DNA of 64,000 nucleotides, taken from NCBI GenBank assembly GCA_907163375.1, contig CAJQUW010012711.1:1-64000 (forward strand), written 5' to 3'. Positions within the stretch are counted from its first letter, which is position 1, and every line of letters begins with the position of its first letter. Positions 22,117 through 33,327 of this stretch are shown here, piece after piece. The notes below the pieces were generated by a model. That model was given only the letters and a program-made list of their open reading frames with translations, was not told where the DNA came from and did not search any database. The translations under genes were made by a program, and so were the position numbers. The DNA is from Prostheceraeus crozeri (lineage: Eukaryota > Platyhelminthes > Polycladida > Euryleptidae).

Positions 22117-22861
22117 CGTCTCTCTGAGCTCCGATGATAGCTTCGGACATTCCAAAATCCGGGTTTATATTAGAAACCGACTTAGAAAATTTCATTGCTG
22201 ATATCAGCTAAGGCGTCAGACTTAGAGGTTAGCCAGGAGATGGCCTTCGTCTCCAGGCCATAAAAGACTCCAAAACTTTAAAGGCTTGTAACTTTGCTTC
22301 TACAAGTCCGTTTGACTTGATTCAAAAAAGGTTCGGTCGCTATTGACCTGCCCTGAGTGATAAACTACTTATAAAATTTCATAAGTAGTGCTAAAAAGTT
22401 GAAAAATTTAAATTCACTACTTTTGGAGGTTTTCTGGGGTTTTCGACCCTGCTGAAGTCAATGAAAGCATTTTTAATGATGTCTGAGCCAGTCTTCTCAT
22501 GCTATAAGCGGCTTTTCACTGAAAGCGAGCAAGACATGGAGAGTTTTGCTGTAATATTCCACTGACAGGGTGTTCCTTCGGGACGGCGGACGATGCCGTA
22601 GTGATAAGTGTGGCAAGGGAGTGTGTCATAGTTTAGACCGTAACCGCTGGGACAACTCATGTCTCATGTTGGGCATTTGACACAGTTCTCAACGTAGCAC
22701 TTTGAACGCCAATCGGTTGAGTCTTAGCTATCTTGTCATGGGTGGCCTCTAAACATCTCCATTGCAAAACATTGGTGAATCAAGCTCTCTACGGCTTGCT
22801 ATCAAGCTGATCAAAGCAATAACTTGGGATGTTTCCTCAAGGTTTTCAAGTATGCGAAGTT

Positions 22862-23105
22862 CAAATCTGCTATCAGATTTCAAATTTAACTAAGTCTAAG
22901 GCAGCTTTGAGGGGTTAGATCCCAGCTACTGTTCACTACCTTTGACTCGGCGTTCTGTTACCACTTCGGGGCAGTGACAATGATGTCTTCAGCTGTAAAT
23001 AGCGGGTATCGGGGAAGATCTCTCACTTCCCTAGTGATCAGTACAAGGACTTCGGGCTGTCGACGGGATCGAGTGCCACTCAAATCTATCATTCCTCACT
23101 AAGTG
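22862..23105. other. ~250-bp conserved noncoding block in the leader intron (copy B)
   Basis: Inverse counterpart of 6045-6300, nearly identical. It lies within the predicted 22111-23137 intron. Confidence 0.65.
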
Positions 23106-23139
23106 TAAAAATCATTGTTTTCCTTTTTTCGCTTCAGAA

Positions 23140-24315
23140 ATGCCGAAATACAATAATGTGAAGACCAGTTTCAAACTGTGTCAATGCCGGAAGGTATTCC
23201 GAGCTGACGCCTTCAAGAAGCACGCTTGCACTAGCAAGAAACAGATAGGGGTCGGTCGATACTATTGCGGAGCCCACAAAATCAGTCGCTTAAGTGAGCG
23301 GTTGGAGGATTGGCACTCACAACACAGCGAGTGTCAAACAGGCGAAGTAGGCGAAGAAGAACGGAGTTCACTCTTCGCCACTGAGCTCCGTTCTTTGGAG
23401 CTACAATCCGCCAACGAGCAAGAACGGAGTTCACTCTTCACCACTGAGGCCACTGAGCTACAATCAGCCATTGAAGCGATTGCCGCTGTATCCTCGCTTA
23501 GTAGCGAGAGCTCGCTGTCCAGCAGCGATAGTGAGGAGGAGGAGGAGGGAGAGCTACAGTCGCAACCTATCGAGGACGTCGACCGCGATCGCGAGACCCC
23601 TACAGCCGTGACTGCGAGCGGAATTGCAACACAATGTCGCAATTTTGTCAAGCGCCCGCCGGCGATCGCCGAACGGGATAGACTAAAGAAAGAGGTGGAG
23701 AAGTTGAAGGAGGAGGCCTTCTCATACAAGGCAAAGTATGAGGACCTAAAGAACGTGGCCGGAGAGATGAAGAAGGTGAAGGAGAGATTAAGCGAGCGGG
23801 ATGGCGAGTTGGAGCAGGAGAGGCTCAAGACTCTCGAGGGGAAAGCCAGAGAAGAGGCTTTGCTAGCAGAGAGGGAAAGTAGGGAGAAGGAGATACGAAG
23901 GTTGAAGGAGGAAGTGGAGAGACTCCGTGTGCAGATGGCTAAGGTGGTCGAGACGAACCACGAGCTGCACCGTTTGGCGCAGCTGGTGGATCGCGATCGA
24001 AGGGTGCGTTCCAGCCGTCTGCACATCCCTATTAGAAAGGGGAGATTAGCAGAAACTCCTCTCTTGTACGAGCGTGGAAGAGGGGAGAAATGCTACTATC
24101 GGGTGAAGAAAGGGGTGGAGTGTCTACACTTCACCTTCAATCATCGTGATTCGATCTCGAATTTCCTTTATGAGGAAGCGTCCGAGAAGATCTGTAAGTA
24201 AAAATGACTAAATTAAAAGGTAAGATGATAACTCACTACTTCTTTCTTTACAGACATCCAAGAGAAGCGACCACCCGCCCCGTTGCCGGAGCCGCAGTCG
24301 AAACAGCAAGCCTGA
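23140..24315 (+). CDS. Coiled-coil protein with N-terminal Cys/His cluster (copy B)
   Basis: N-terminus MPKYNNVKTSFKLCQCRKVF has CxC ... H-x-C, possibly a zinc site (residues ~14-30). Residues ~110-150 are Ser/Glu-rich, and ~175-285 form a long Lys/Glu/Arg coiled coil. A conserved LHIPIRKGRL stretch follows near 290. A 60-bp GT-AG intron (24194-24253) would end the gene with a short Pro-rich tail stopping at 24313-24315; without splicing it stops at 24201. It has its own TATA promoter and a ~1-kb leader intron. The copy A homologue keeps the plan but has little identity. The function is unknown; filament, core or DNA-binding roles are all possible. Confidence 0.65.
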
Positions 24316-24922
24316 GTCCCTATCACACACCCCGAGAACGAACCACCGGCTCTCTTAAGGGCCACCATGGGGCAAGACATGATAGAACCTCCACGCGGTT
24401 TGCCCTGGGCAGTCTTCGGACTGGCAAATACTATCATTAAGTTGAATCTGCTATCAGTCAACTTGAACGTTGCAAATGAAGTTCGGTGTGATACTTCCTT
24501 TCGACGGGCGTTCCTGTAAAGGGCGGCGGTGAAACCCGTAGCTATGTATACCGCAAGGGACATTCGGCAATGGTCAATCTTGTTAAACCTCTCTGCGTCA
24601 TGTTTGCAAGTGATTGCCTCTGTCTCAACGTAGTATGCATTCGCGCCAGGGCGACATTTAGCCAACTGTCGAAGGTTGCCTTATAAACTATCCATTGCAT
24701 ACGTTATGAGAACCATGAGTTCTACCTGTCTCTATCAATGAGATGAATTGATGAATGGAATGAAATGGGAGGACACTCACGCGCCACACGCAACATAACA
24801 CACTTCTCTCTTCCGTAGTCTAACAAGCTCTTTACACATGGATCGCAGTCGATTGCTATCCCTGTATCAGAAGTGTAAGCTATCTTAATTTTATTTAACA
24901 CTATTTCATCTACCATTATCAT
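24213..24922 (-). CDS. Conserved Polinton-borne coding region, unknown function (copy B)
   Basis: Mirror of 3088-3720 in copy A and highly similar to it. Stretches IDCDPCVKSLLDYGREKC and CRPGANAYYVETEAITCKH are shared. I recognise no domain. It lies convergent to the coiled-coil gene, and its 3' part carries the 142-bp block. Given as one region with approximate limits. Confidence 0.45.
24331..24473 (-). repeat. 142-bp block, single copy in Polinton B
   Basis: Counterpart of the three blocks in copy A, just downstream of the last exon of the coiled-coil gene. Confidence 0.85.
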
Positions 24923-25066
24923 CCATATGAAATGTTATAAGAATTGCAAGTTAAACTAAGTGTGCTACTATTCCCAAATGAAAAAGTATACATGGTTAAA
25001 TCATCCACTGAAGCCCCATTCAAGTAAGTCAGTATGAAAGCAAAGATAATACGAAATAAAAATTTA

Positions 25067-25513
25067 TTATGGCATGTATTTCAAAAGGTCTTCATCGTCA
25101 ATATCGTCCCAGAGTCTGGCTTCACATAGATCACAAAAACAGTTCACTTGCTTCAATCGTTCTTCTACCGCGAGCCTCACTTTGTTGATATACTCCCACT
25201 CCGCCATAGTTCGTGGCTGGGAGTTAGGGGTGTACCACTCCCATAATTGGTGGAGGAATTTCGTGCTGGGGATCTCCATCACATCATCAGTATCGTACTG
25301 CATATATTTCCACCTCACGCCTGTTAAGTCGGGATACTCCTTCTCACATACACTCTCCTCTTCATCATCCGCTGCTAATGACAACTTTCTGATATTGTCC
25401 AGTCGGTACACCTCTACCTTCCCCTTCGTTGGAGCGTTTGGTGCAACGAGCGCCCTTGATGATGAGCATGGAGAAGAGAATTTTGTGTTTAGTGTTTTTG
25501 GAGGGCTTGTCAT
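25067..25513 (-). CDS. Conserved Polinton-borne protein, unknown function (148 aa, copy B)
   Basis: Starts MTSPPKTLNTKFSSPCSSSR and ends WDDIDDEDLLKYMP. It is about 89% identical by eye to the copy A protein (2288-2734), with the same Ser/Pro-rich start, central LHQLWEWYTPNSQ motif and CFC..C cluster. It is divergent to PolB and shares its promoter region. Differences are spread through the N-terminus, while the last 70 residues are nearly fixed, which suggests selection on the C-terminal half. The family is not recognised. Confidence 0.65.
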   Translation of the reverse strand: MTSPPKTLNTKFSSPCSSSRALVAPNAPTKGKVEVYRLDNIRKLSLAADDEEESVCEKEYPDLTGVRWKYMQYDTDDVMEIPSTKFLHQLWEWYTPNSQPRTMAEWEYINKVRLAVEERLKQVNCFCDLCEARLWDDIDDEDLLKYMP

Positions 25514-25787
25514 GTTGACTGTGAATGATAACTTTGAAATGTTTCCTAATTCTTAAGTATCAACAAGCAACCAATCAGAATGAACAGCCAATGAATGATG
25601 AATATGAAAGTATATATGTAAAGTGACATTCGTGTCATTTCACTCTGTCTTTGAGACGTTTAAGTAAAGTGTTCTCTGGCGAATTCTATATTTGAGGCGT
25701 ACAAGTGAACTGCTCTCTCGTAAATTCCAAGTTTGAGTGAAGTCTCTATCTTGTTGAAGTATCAACCTTAAACTTGATTTCGTTGAA
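25514..25787. promoter_or_regulatory. Divergent promoter of PolB and the 148-aa gene (copy B)
   Basis: For PolB: CCAAT boxes aaccaatcag (about 25570) and agccaatgaa (about 25587), TATA-like gtatatatg at 25611-25619, and a start likely near 25640. Two related ~17-bp insertions (aattctatatttgaggc and aaattccaagtttgagt) distinguish the leader from copy A. Confidence 0.6.
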
Positions 25788-28700
25788 ATGGTAAGTTGAA
25801 AATTTCTTCACTCATCTCCCTCAAACGTGTGGCTAATAGCATCTTCCTCAATTTCAGGCATCAACTTCATCACCAACGCCCTCCCTTCTCGAGGAAAGTT
25901 TAGAGTTGTTGAGTCAAGGTAGGTTGTAACAATACACTGAGACTTGAACAGAGATGAAAGAATGATTTCTCTTTCAGGTGATACCAGTCCCATCTCGAGC
26001 GAGTCCATGTCAACATTGTCGCGGGAATGCAACGATCGGCAATGTGCTGACTGTGGGCACATCTTCACGAGGAAGCGTGATCTCGTCCGACACATCAAGC
26101 GAGGTGTTTGTAGACCTAAGTCAGCATCAATCTCCGAAGGTGGGGATGATTCTGTTAACGATGTCTCCTTTTCTTGCGATTTATGCATTCAGTCTTTTGA
26201 GTCACATTTTGAACTATCTTCACATAGACTTCGACATACACACAGTGACGATAGTTATACTAACAGCACCTCCTCTATCCGACTCTCTGAAGTGTCGATA
26301 AATAATTTAGTGAGGAACTACCAGATGGAATCCTCAGAAACCATTACTGACTTTGAAGAATGGTTTCATCAAAATTCATCTTTGATTGGTCCGCTCTTCA
26401 ACAATTTACTCAATTTTAGAATGAAGGCGCTCATCTATCTCAAAATAAAATATGTAAAAATCGACCACCATACTGGTCAAATAGTAGAGAGGTTGGAGTT
26501 TCACATACCCTCCTCTCCTGCAACCGAAGTTGTAGACTGCGAGTCTTGGATAAATTTTCATATCCAAGGGTTAAAATTAAAAATAGATAAATTTAACGAG
26601 CGTGATAGTGGACTCGTTTTTGATGGTATTGAGACCGCCATGATTAAAATCACTTTATTAGAGAACTACTCTGGACGAGGCTCCTTTAAACTTCCGAAAA
26701 ATTTTAGAAATATAGCAGCAGTCATTTCTATAGATTGCGAATCGCAATGTTTTAAGTATGCCGTCCTCTTCATTCTCCACCATAATGATGTACAGTATAG
26801 CCGATACCGTAAGAGTAAGTATCAACAGTGGGAGAATGAATTAAAGTTTGATGACTGCAATAGTGAAGATATGAAAATTAAAGATATAGAAAAATTTGAA
26901 AAATTGAACAACATCAAAATAGTTCTCCATGTTTGGGAAAAGGGATTGAAGGGTGTTCGCTACAACTCGCGTTCGAGTTGTTATGACCACGTTGTCAACC
27001 TTTTATTAGTAAGACAGGATGATAGTGAGGAATGGCACTACTGCGGTATTCCCAAAATTTCTCGCTTATACCATCACCTAAGAAATTCTAGCTCATCAGA
27101 GATTTATTACTGTGACAGATGCATTCGGAACTTTAGGAGTAAAAACAAATTTGAAACTCATTACGAATGGTGTAAGCGAGGTAAACTACAAATGGAGCGC
27201 ATGCCCAAAGATAAGGAGTTTTCATATAGAGAGAATGGCGATGAACTAAGTCCTCTTCGTGTCATCTATGCCGACATCGAATGCTATATCGATGATAACA
27301 CCCATTGAGCAGCAGCCATTTGCTGCTATGAAGTATGGCATGACCATTTCCAAAATAGAAAAAATAAAATGCACGTCTGGCAAGGTGAGGATTGTATTTA
27401 CCAATTCCTACAATTCCACGAACAGGCTGTAAAATTTCAACAAAAGTATGATGGTTAACTCTATCGCAGATCATTGCATATGACAGCAGATGATCAAGAA
27501 AAATTTGATAGTTGCAACGTTTGCCTCAAATGTAGGAAAACATTTGATGATGATAAGATTAAGAAAGTGCGCGACCATGATCACATCACTGGTAAATTTA
27601 GAAACGCACTATGTTCAAAATGCAATTTTTCACTTAGGATGAAACGGCGTACATTACCCGTCATTTTCCATAATTTCAAGGGCTACGACAGCCATATGAT
27701 AATAAAAGGAGGTTTAGGTCAAATGAAAGAGTGGAAGCTTGATGCGTGATGCACAAGCGAGAGAGACGTTTATGGCCATGACAGCAAAAGTGCCTGTCGA
27801 TAAAACTAAAGAAAATAAGACGGTCTATTTTGATATAAAATTTTTAGATTCCTACCAATTTATGACTGCATCACTGGCCTCTCTCGTACAAAATCTAAAG
27901 TCTCTTCCACTAACACAAAATCTTAAGAAACAATATCCAAATCTAACCGATGAAGTCATCACACGGAAAGGAGTCTTTACATATGCATATTTTGATGCGA
28001 TTAGTAAACTCGGCGAGACTTCTCTTCCGCCCATAGATAAATTTAAGAATGATTTGACCGGCGCAGAATGTAAGACCGAAGATTATGATCATGCACAAGA
28101 TGCATGGATAAAATTTGACTGCCATACATTTGACGAATATATGATTGCCTATCTTAAGTTAGATGTATTTTTGCTGGCTGATGTATTTCAGGAGTTTCGA
28201 CGAGTGGCATTAGAAGAAGATAAGTTAGATCCCGTCCACTTTGTCAGTCTGCCAGCCATGTCATTTAAGTCTGCTTTTAAAATGACTGGTGAGACCATTC
28301 ATCTCTTACAAGATCCAGAGATGTATAATTTATTTGAGCGAGGAATTCGCGGTGGTCTCACATTTGTAAATAAACATAGGTTAAAATCAAAATTAGTAGG
28401 CGATGATCAGACTCATCTTAAGTATTATGACCAAAATAATTTATATGGTAGTTCACTATCCAAACCACTCCCTCACTCTGAGTTTAGCTGGTTAGATGAT
28501 AGTGAAATTCAGCATCTCTCCAACCCTTCTAACATACTAGCAATTCCAGATGAAGGTGATTGGGGATATTATTTTGAGATAGATCTAATCTATCCAAATA
28601 ATATCAAACATAAAACCGTAGATTTTCCACTCGAACCCGAATCAGGTGAAGTGACCAAAGATATGTTTTCCGACTTTATGAAACAATTTCATAAAGATTT

Positions 28701-29778
28701 AGAATCATGCGGTCAACCCGACTATAAGCCTTGCCGCAAACTTTTACTCACCCAATATGATAAGGAAAACTATCTAGTCCACTTTAGCATCTTAAAATTT
28801 TATTTAGAAATGGGCATGATTTTAAAAAGAGTTCACCGCATTATTAAATTTAAACAGAAAGCCTTCCTCAAACCATATATTTATAGCAACAGCCAGAAAC
28901 GTGCACTAGCCCAAAATAATTTTGAAAAAGATTTTTATAAGTATAAGAATAATAGTCTATTTGGTAAGACGATGGAGGATGTTAGAAAACGTGTAAACTA
29001 TAAACTAGTCAATGATGTTACAAAATTTAAGAAATTTGTCTCATCACCTCTATTCATCGATAGAGACATTATCGGTGAGGACCTTGTAGGTGTTAAAATG
29101 ATAAAATCTGAAGTTGAGTTGTGCAAGCCCATCTATATTGGCCAAGCTGTACTAGATTACTCTAAGCTTGAAATGTACCAACTCTTTTATAAAATACTAA
29201 AACCATGTCCTCTCGTAAAAGAGGTTCGTTTGTTGGGTGGTGATACAGATAGTTTCTTCTTAGGCATTACCACTCAAAAAGATTTAAATTTCAATGAAGT
29301 AGGAAAATCTTTAGAAAGATATTTTGATACATCAAATTATCCTACCGATCACCCACTCTACTCCATCAAAAATAAGGCAAAACTTGGCTGCTTTAAGGAT
29401 GAGACAGCAGGGAAGGAAATAGATGAAATGATTCTCCTCCGACCAAAAATGTACAGTATGAAATTAAGGGATAGCGACGATAGCATTAAGCGTGCTAAAG
29501 GCATATCAAGATCATTGGTCTCTAACATGAAACATAAACATTTCAGGAAAGCCTATAGAAATAAAAATATAACGTTTGTCAATAGGACAATCTTAAAATC
29601 TAAGTCGCATGAGATCAAAACTCATACTTTTAGGAAACGGGCGCTTTCAGCATGGGAGGATAAGAGGTGCTGGTTAGAACATAACATATCTCTTCCACAT
29701 GGACATCCTGACACAAACATACCACCACCCAAAAGAATTAGACTCACACTACCACATTCAGGAGACGTCTTAGCATAA
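25788..29778 (+). pseudogene. Protein-primed DNA polymerase B with N-terminal zinc fingers (Polinton B)
   Basis: The replicative polymerase of the element. Features in order: two zinc-finger-like units (CADCGHIFTRKRDLVRH; CDLCIQSFESHFELSSH), the Polinton N-terminal domain, a third finger (CDRCIRNFRSKNKFETH), exonuclease motifs VIYADIECY and FHNFKGYDSH with an HNH-like VRDHDHITGKFRNALCSKC unit, then YLKLDVFLLAD, polymerase motif A YYDQNNLYGS, motif B NNSLFGKTMEDVRKR and motif C LLGGDTDSFF. The ATG (25788-25790) is followed by GT-AG introns at 25791-25857 and 25919-25977. The gene is not one open frame, with a small number of breaks. Confidence 0.9.
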
Positions 29779-29924
29779 TCATCCTTAACTTAGTATTTTC
29801 ATGTTGATTTCTGTAGATAAACATTGCTGTTTTATGTATCGCATTAGATCGTTTCTTCCTTGTGAATATATGCCTACAGTCAGCCCATTCCCCCTATATC
29901 TGTGAAAAGACTTTTTCATACACA

Positions 29925-29950
29925 TATTTTTATTTCAATAAACATATCAC
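29925..29950. terminator. Two-way poly(A) signal between PolB and the next minus-strand gene
   Basis: tatttttatttcaataaacat reads as AATAAA on the plus strand and AAATAAAAA on the minus strand, in the 180-bp gap between convergent genes. Confidence 0.6.
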
Positions 29951-29957
29951 AATGACT

Positions 29958-31478
29958 TCACTTTGTTTTCCGAAACACTAAAGTTACGAGGGATTTAGTA
30001 TCTTTCACATAGATGCACTCTTGTAAACCATTGGTAATTTTGATAGCAATAGAGGGTATAGTTTGTTTGACGACGGGATGATGGAAAATAGATTCAAACA
30101 TCTTCTCGACTATTCCATATGAAGCGTCTTTATCATGAATGAAATCACGTAAAATGTATTCTTTTTTCTCACCAACAGAAATAGGTAGAATCAAATCACT
30201 TTGAATGTAAAGGTGCTGTTCATGTTTATCAAGTGTCATTGGTGTTTCTATACCAATCGTATGCGCAGCAGTAAACACAGTTTGTAGCATTGAAAAACCA
30301 AAGAGTTTTTTCAAATTTTTACTCAATTGACATTGAATGTCATCACCCAGTTTCAGAACAACGCGTTGATTTTCAATTAAAAACGAAATGTGGTGTGTCT
30401 TTACATCATATTTACTTTTCATCACATGCTTCAACTTCTGTTGTATATAAGGATTTACTACATGAATGAAGCTTTCAACTGTATGATATAGACGCGGCAT
30501 TATATTGATAGCAACTTTAGATTCTTGATAAGACTGGTAAATTTTCTTGATGCGATCGCCATAGATGTCTACCCACCATTCATCATTAGCTGAATCAGCT
30601 TTAGTGTGATATTCATGAGAAGCATACACCACACCGCTTCCAATAATAGGTGTATAATGTCTTACAAAATGACGCAAGGTTGGAGAGAAATAAACTGTAA
30701 GTTTGTCATTATATTTCTGAATGACCAACTTATTTTTGTCCGCCATAATTTTCTCTCCATACTTCTTACCCACAGTCTCATTCCATCGTTTTACTAACTG
30801 AATAAGTGATAAAGGTTGAACACCACGCTTTTTCAAAATGATGCGTTCTTCGCATTCTACAACATCTTTATCAAATATTTTAAATTTATAATGGAATTTA
30901 TTGATTCGATTTGAATAAACTTTTCTAACATTTGCAGTAGCAATTGACGTTAGATGTAGTCCATGGCCAAAACCAAGATGCGGATAGAATTCATTATCCA
31001 ACCTCAGTGTAAGACCTTTAGTAAAAGAATGAAAGCGAAGGAACTGTCTCCCACTCCAATGATAGATAGTAAACTCATAAACTTTCTGATCCTTATTCTT
31101 CATGATGGAAGTATTACCACTATTGAATGCCTTAATAATTTTCTCATTCCCAAATGGACCATAATAATCTGATTTTATCTGAATCCATTCATAGTTCCAC
31201 TTTCCATCTGATGTTAAATTGTATGGGAACTGGAATGCATTATTCATCGTTATTCCATTATGGGTGCGAGGAGTCAATATCATTTCTTCCACATCATTCA
31301 CATTCTGAGTATTGCTATCATAGCAAATACTAGAAACGCCAACCTCCCATTCACCTTCTAAATGTAGTGGGCGATTTAATTCTACTCGATAGTCTGATGG
31401 TATATTTTTGGGAAATTTATTCATAGAAGCATTACTGGGCAAGTAGATTAGAAACGAGTCCTTATTTTCACTTTCCAT
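29958..31478 (-). CDS. Polinton GEWEVG-family protein 1 (~506 aa), probably virion-associated
   Basis: Starts at an ATG giving MESENKDSFLIYLPSNASMN. The pattern LPSNASMNKFPKN ... YRVELNRPLHLEGEWEVGV is typical of a large protein common in Polintons and adintovirus-like elements. The role is not established; by size and position beside capsid genes a virion or fibre-like component is likely. The open frame is long and uninterrupted. It lies in tandem with a related gene (31516-32919), with 37 bp between them, and converges on PolB. I would not claim more than family membership. Confidence 0.7.
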   Translation of the reverse strand: MESENKDSFLIYLPSNASMNKFPKNIPSDYRVELNRPLHLEGEWEVGVSSICYDSNTQNVNDVEEMILTPRTHNGITMNNAFQFPYNLTSDGKWNYEWIQIKSDYYGPFGNEKIIKAFNSGNTSIMKNKDQKVYEFTIYHWSGRQFLRFHSFTKGLTLRLDNEFYPHLGFGHGLHLTSIATANVRKVYSNRINKFHYKFKIFDKDVVECEERIILKKRGVQPLSLIQLVKRWNETVGKKYGEKIMADKNKLVIQKYNDKLTVYFSPTLRHFVRHYTPIIGSGVVYASHEYHTKADSANDEWWVDIYGDRIKKIYQSYQESKVAINIMPRLYHTVESFIHVVNPYIQQKLKHVMKSKYDVKTHHISFLIENQRVVLKLGDDIQCQLSKNLKKLFGFSMLQTVFTAAHTIGIETPMTLDKHEQHLYIQSDLILPISVGEKKEYILRDFIHDKDASYGIVEKMFESIFHHPVVKQTIPSIAIKITNGLQECIYVKDTKSLVTLVFRKTK

Positions 31479-31515
31479 ATTATTCACATTGGAGAAAAAT
31501 ATGAATGCGTTTGCA

Positions 31516-32919
31516 TTAACTCTTCATTCGGAAATGGAGTGTGATACTTGTCACAGCGTCTTTATGAAAAGGAATCAACGCACCAGCATCGTCATATATG
31601 GCAATATCAATCTGTGGTATATAGTTTGATTTCAAGTCTGTATAATGCACTTTCTTAAAAGTATGCTCAGATAAAATACTGCAGCTTTTTGGTTGGTATG
31701 GTATCATTGCTAAAAGTGGAGCTTCAGCATCTCCCACACGCACATCTTCACCAATATTGGAATATAACTGAAAATAGTTAATACGACGCGATAATGATAG
31801 ATGCGCGCTAGCGTTTGTCACACTACCACTTTTAAACGTATCTTGATCAAAGCCCAAAATGTCCTTTAGGGTATTGTCCATGATCAGCTCAATATTTTTC
31901 CCGCTAACACGAAGAGATGGCACACCTTCTTTTTCAGAAAACGAAATATGTTCATCTTGAATCACTTCATTCAAATAATCTATTGCCATCTTAACTGAAG
32001 TGATCATGCGAGGTGTCAACACTCTTGTTCTATGTGAGATTCCACTCAAAGGCTCTACACACTTTCTGTATAAAGATACCGACCATTCTGTATCAACTTG
32101 ATTTGATCCATCACATTTCAAATAGCGCATATCAAATTTTCCATGAACGGCCGCAGAGCGATGTCGCAAGAACTGATGAAAATCTTTTGAACAAACTAAT
32201 ACTAGATCATCATCATTTAATTTACTTATTGCAATATGATTAGATGATTTGATATAAGTCAATGGTGCCACTTGTTTACCATCAACTCGAAGGAGAAAAT
32301 TAAATTTCTTCACTAATGTTTCAGGAGTCATGTTTGTCTTTCTTGGCTTAATCACAATCTTCTTCAGCAATGTCTTTTCATTTTTCGGAATAAGATCCAC
32401 ATAAAAAGCTTTCTCTTTGTAAATCAAATCTTTACAACCACTTGGGTGGTAATTAACGTTATAATTATCATAGCTTGTTAAGGCGCTAGCGAGGTAACCT
32501 AAATCATTTCTTAAACTTGGACTTAAACCAACAATCCAATCTTTCTCAACTACATGATGTACATAATTATGATCATCATTGTGCGGAGTAAATTGGACAA
32601 TATGTTTACACGCTTTATTCAGGAAATCATATATAAACTTTTTACATGATAAGAGATCTTTCTTTGGCCACTGTGGAATGTATACTCGACAGCCCTTTTC
32701 ACATTGGTAAGCAGCTGTACGTCTCATATTAATAGTCATCACCTCATGATCAAAAGTATAGACACAGTTGCTATAAACAAGTTGAGTGACACCCACTTCC
32801 CACTTTCCATTTAGCTGTTGTGTATGATCAATGGGAGTAGAAAAGAGTGTGGCTCGATTACTAGCAAATCTCTTTGTAGCCGCATTGCTAAGCAAAATAT
32901 GATAAAACGACATTTTCAT
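31516..32919 (-). CDS. Polinton GEWEVG-family protein 2 (467 aa)
   Basis: Starts MKMSFYHILLSNAATKRFAS; the same signature follows (LLSNAATKRFASN ... DHTQQLNGKWEVGVTQLVYS). The rest is diverged from its neighbour but has the same order of short blocks, including FSEKEGVPSLRVSGKNIELI near residue 340. This looks like an old tandem duplication with specialisation, as for paired fibre or spike-type proteins; function inferred only from context. It is open over its whole length and starts 29 bp from the divergent plus-strand gene at 32949. Confidence 0.65.
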   Translation of the reverse strand: MKMSFYHILLSNAATKRFASNRATLFSTPIDHTQQLNGKWEVGVTQLVYSNCVYTFDHEVMTINMRRTAAYQCEKGCRVYIPQWPKKDLLSCKKFIYDFLNKACKHIVQFTPHNDDHNYVHHVVEKDWIVGLSPSLRNDLGYLASALTSYDNYNVNYHPSGCKDLIYKEKAFYVDLIPKNEKTLLKKIVIKPRKTNMTPETLVKKFNFLLRVDGKQVAPLTYIKSSNHIAISKLNDDDLVLVCSKDFHQFLRHRSAAVHGKFDMRYLKCDGSNQVDTEWSVSLYRKCVEPLSGISHRTRVLTPRMITSVKMAIDYLNEVIQDEHISFSEKEGVPSLRVSGKNIELIMDNTLKDILGFDQDTFKSGSVTNASAHLSLSRRINYFQLYSNIGEDVRVGDAEAPLLAMIPYQPKSCSILSEHTFKKVHYTDLKSNYIPQIDIAIYDDAGALIPFHKDAVTSITLHFRMKS

Positions 32920-32948
32920 ATTGCTGATCTGCGGCTTTGCATAACATC

Positions 32949-33305
32949 ATGAAGACTTGGATTTTGGACTCTCTACAATATATCAGAGTTGATCGTGATG
33001 GAAACGTGCATCTCAAAAATTCTCATGGTCATACATCAAGAGGTATTACATTAACATGGCGACAATTTGTCAACCTCAATGATATCATGAGGGATTTGGA
33101 ATATTTTGAAACATTAAGATTCATCTCCTTGGGTGATCAAGTTTGGCTTCAACATTACAGAAATGAAATTCAAATCTGCCATTCTCATTCCGCAAACTGT
33201 TTCTCATTTCGCAAATACAATTGGGAGATGTATAGAAGATACATACATCGCTCCATCATGACATTTATTCGTCGTGAGTTCATCTCCCTACTATGCAAAT
33301 CTTAA
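32949..33305 (+). CDS. Small PC4-like protein 1 (118 aa), tentative
   Basis: From ATG 32949: MKTWILDSLQYIRVDRDGNV. Two similar halves can be seen: a strand-turn region then SRGITLTWRQFVNLNDIM (residues ~25-50), and LGDQVWLQHYRNEIQI then FSFRKYNWEMYRRYIH. The GI-x-L-x-x-x-Q-x-x-x-L pattern and the V-x-L/V-x-x-Y-x-x-x-I strand are those of the PC4/Sub1 transcriptional coactivator fold, which binds single-stranded DNA. The match is to pattern only, so the call is tentative. It is tandem with a paralogue 22 bp downstream and lies just before a TBP-like gene. Confidence 0.4.
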   Translation: MKTWILDSLQYIRVDRDGNVHLKNSHGHTSRGITLTWRQFVNLNDIMRDLEYFETLRFISLGDQVWLQHYRNEIQICHSHSANCFSFRKYNWEMYRRYIHRSIMTFIRREFISLLCKS

Positions 33306-33327
33306 TCAGACATGACTACCACACACC

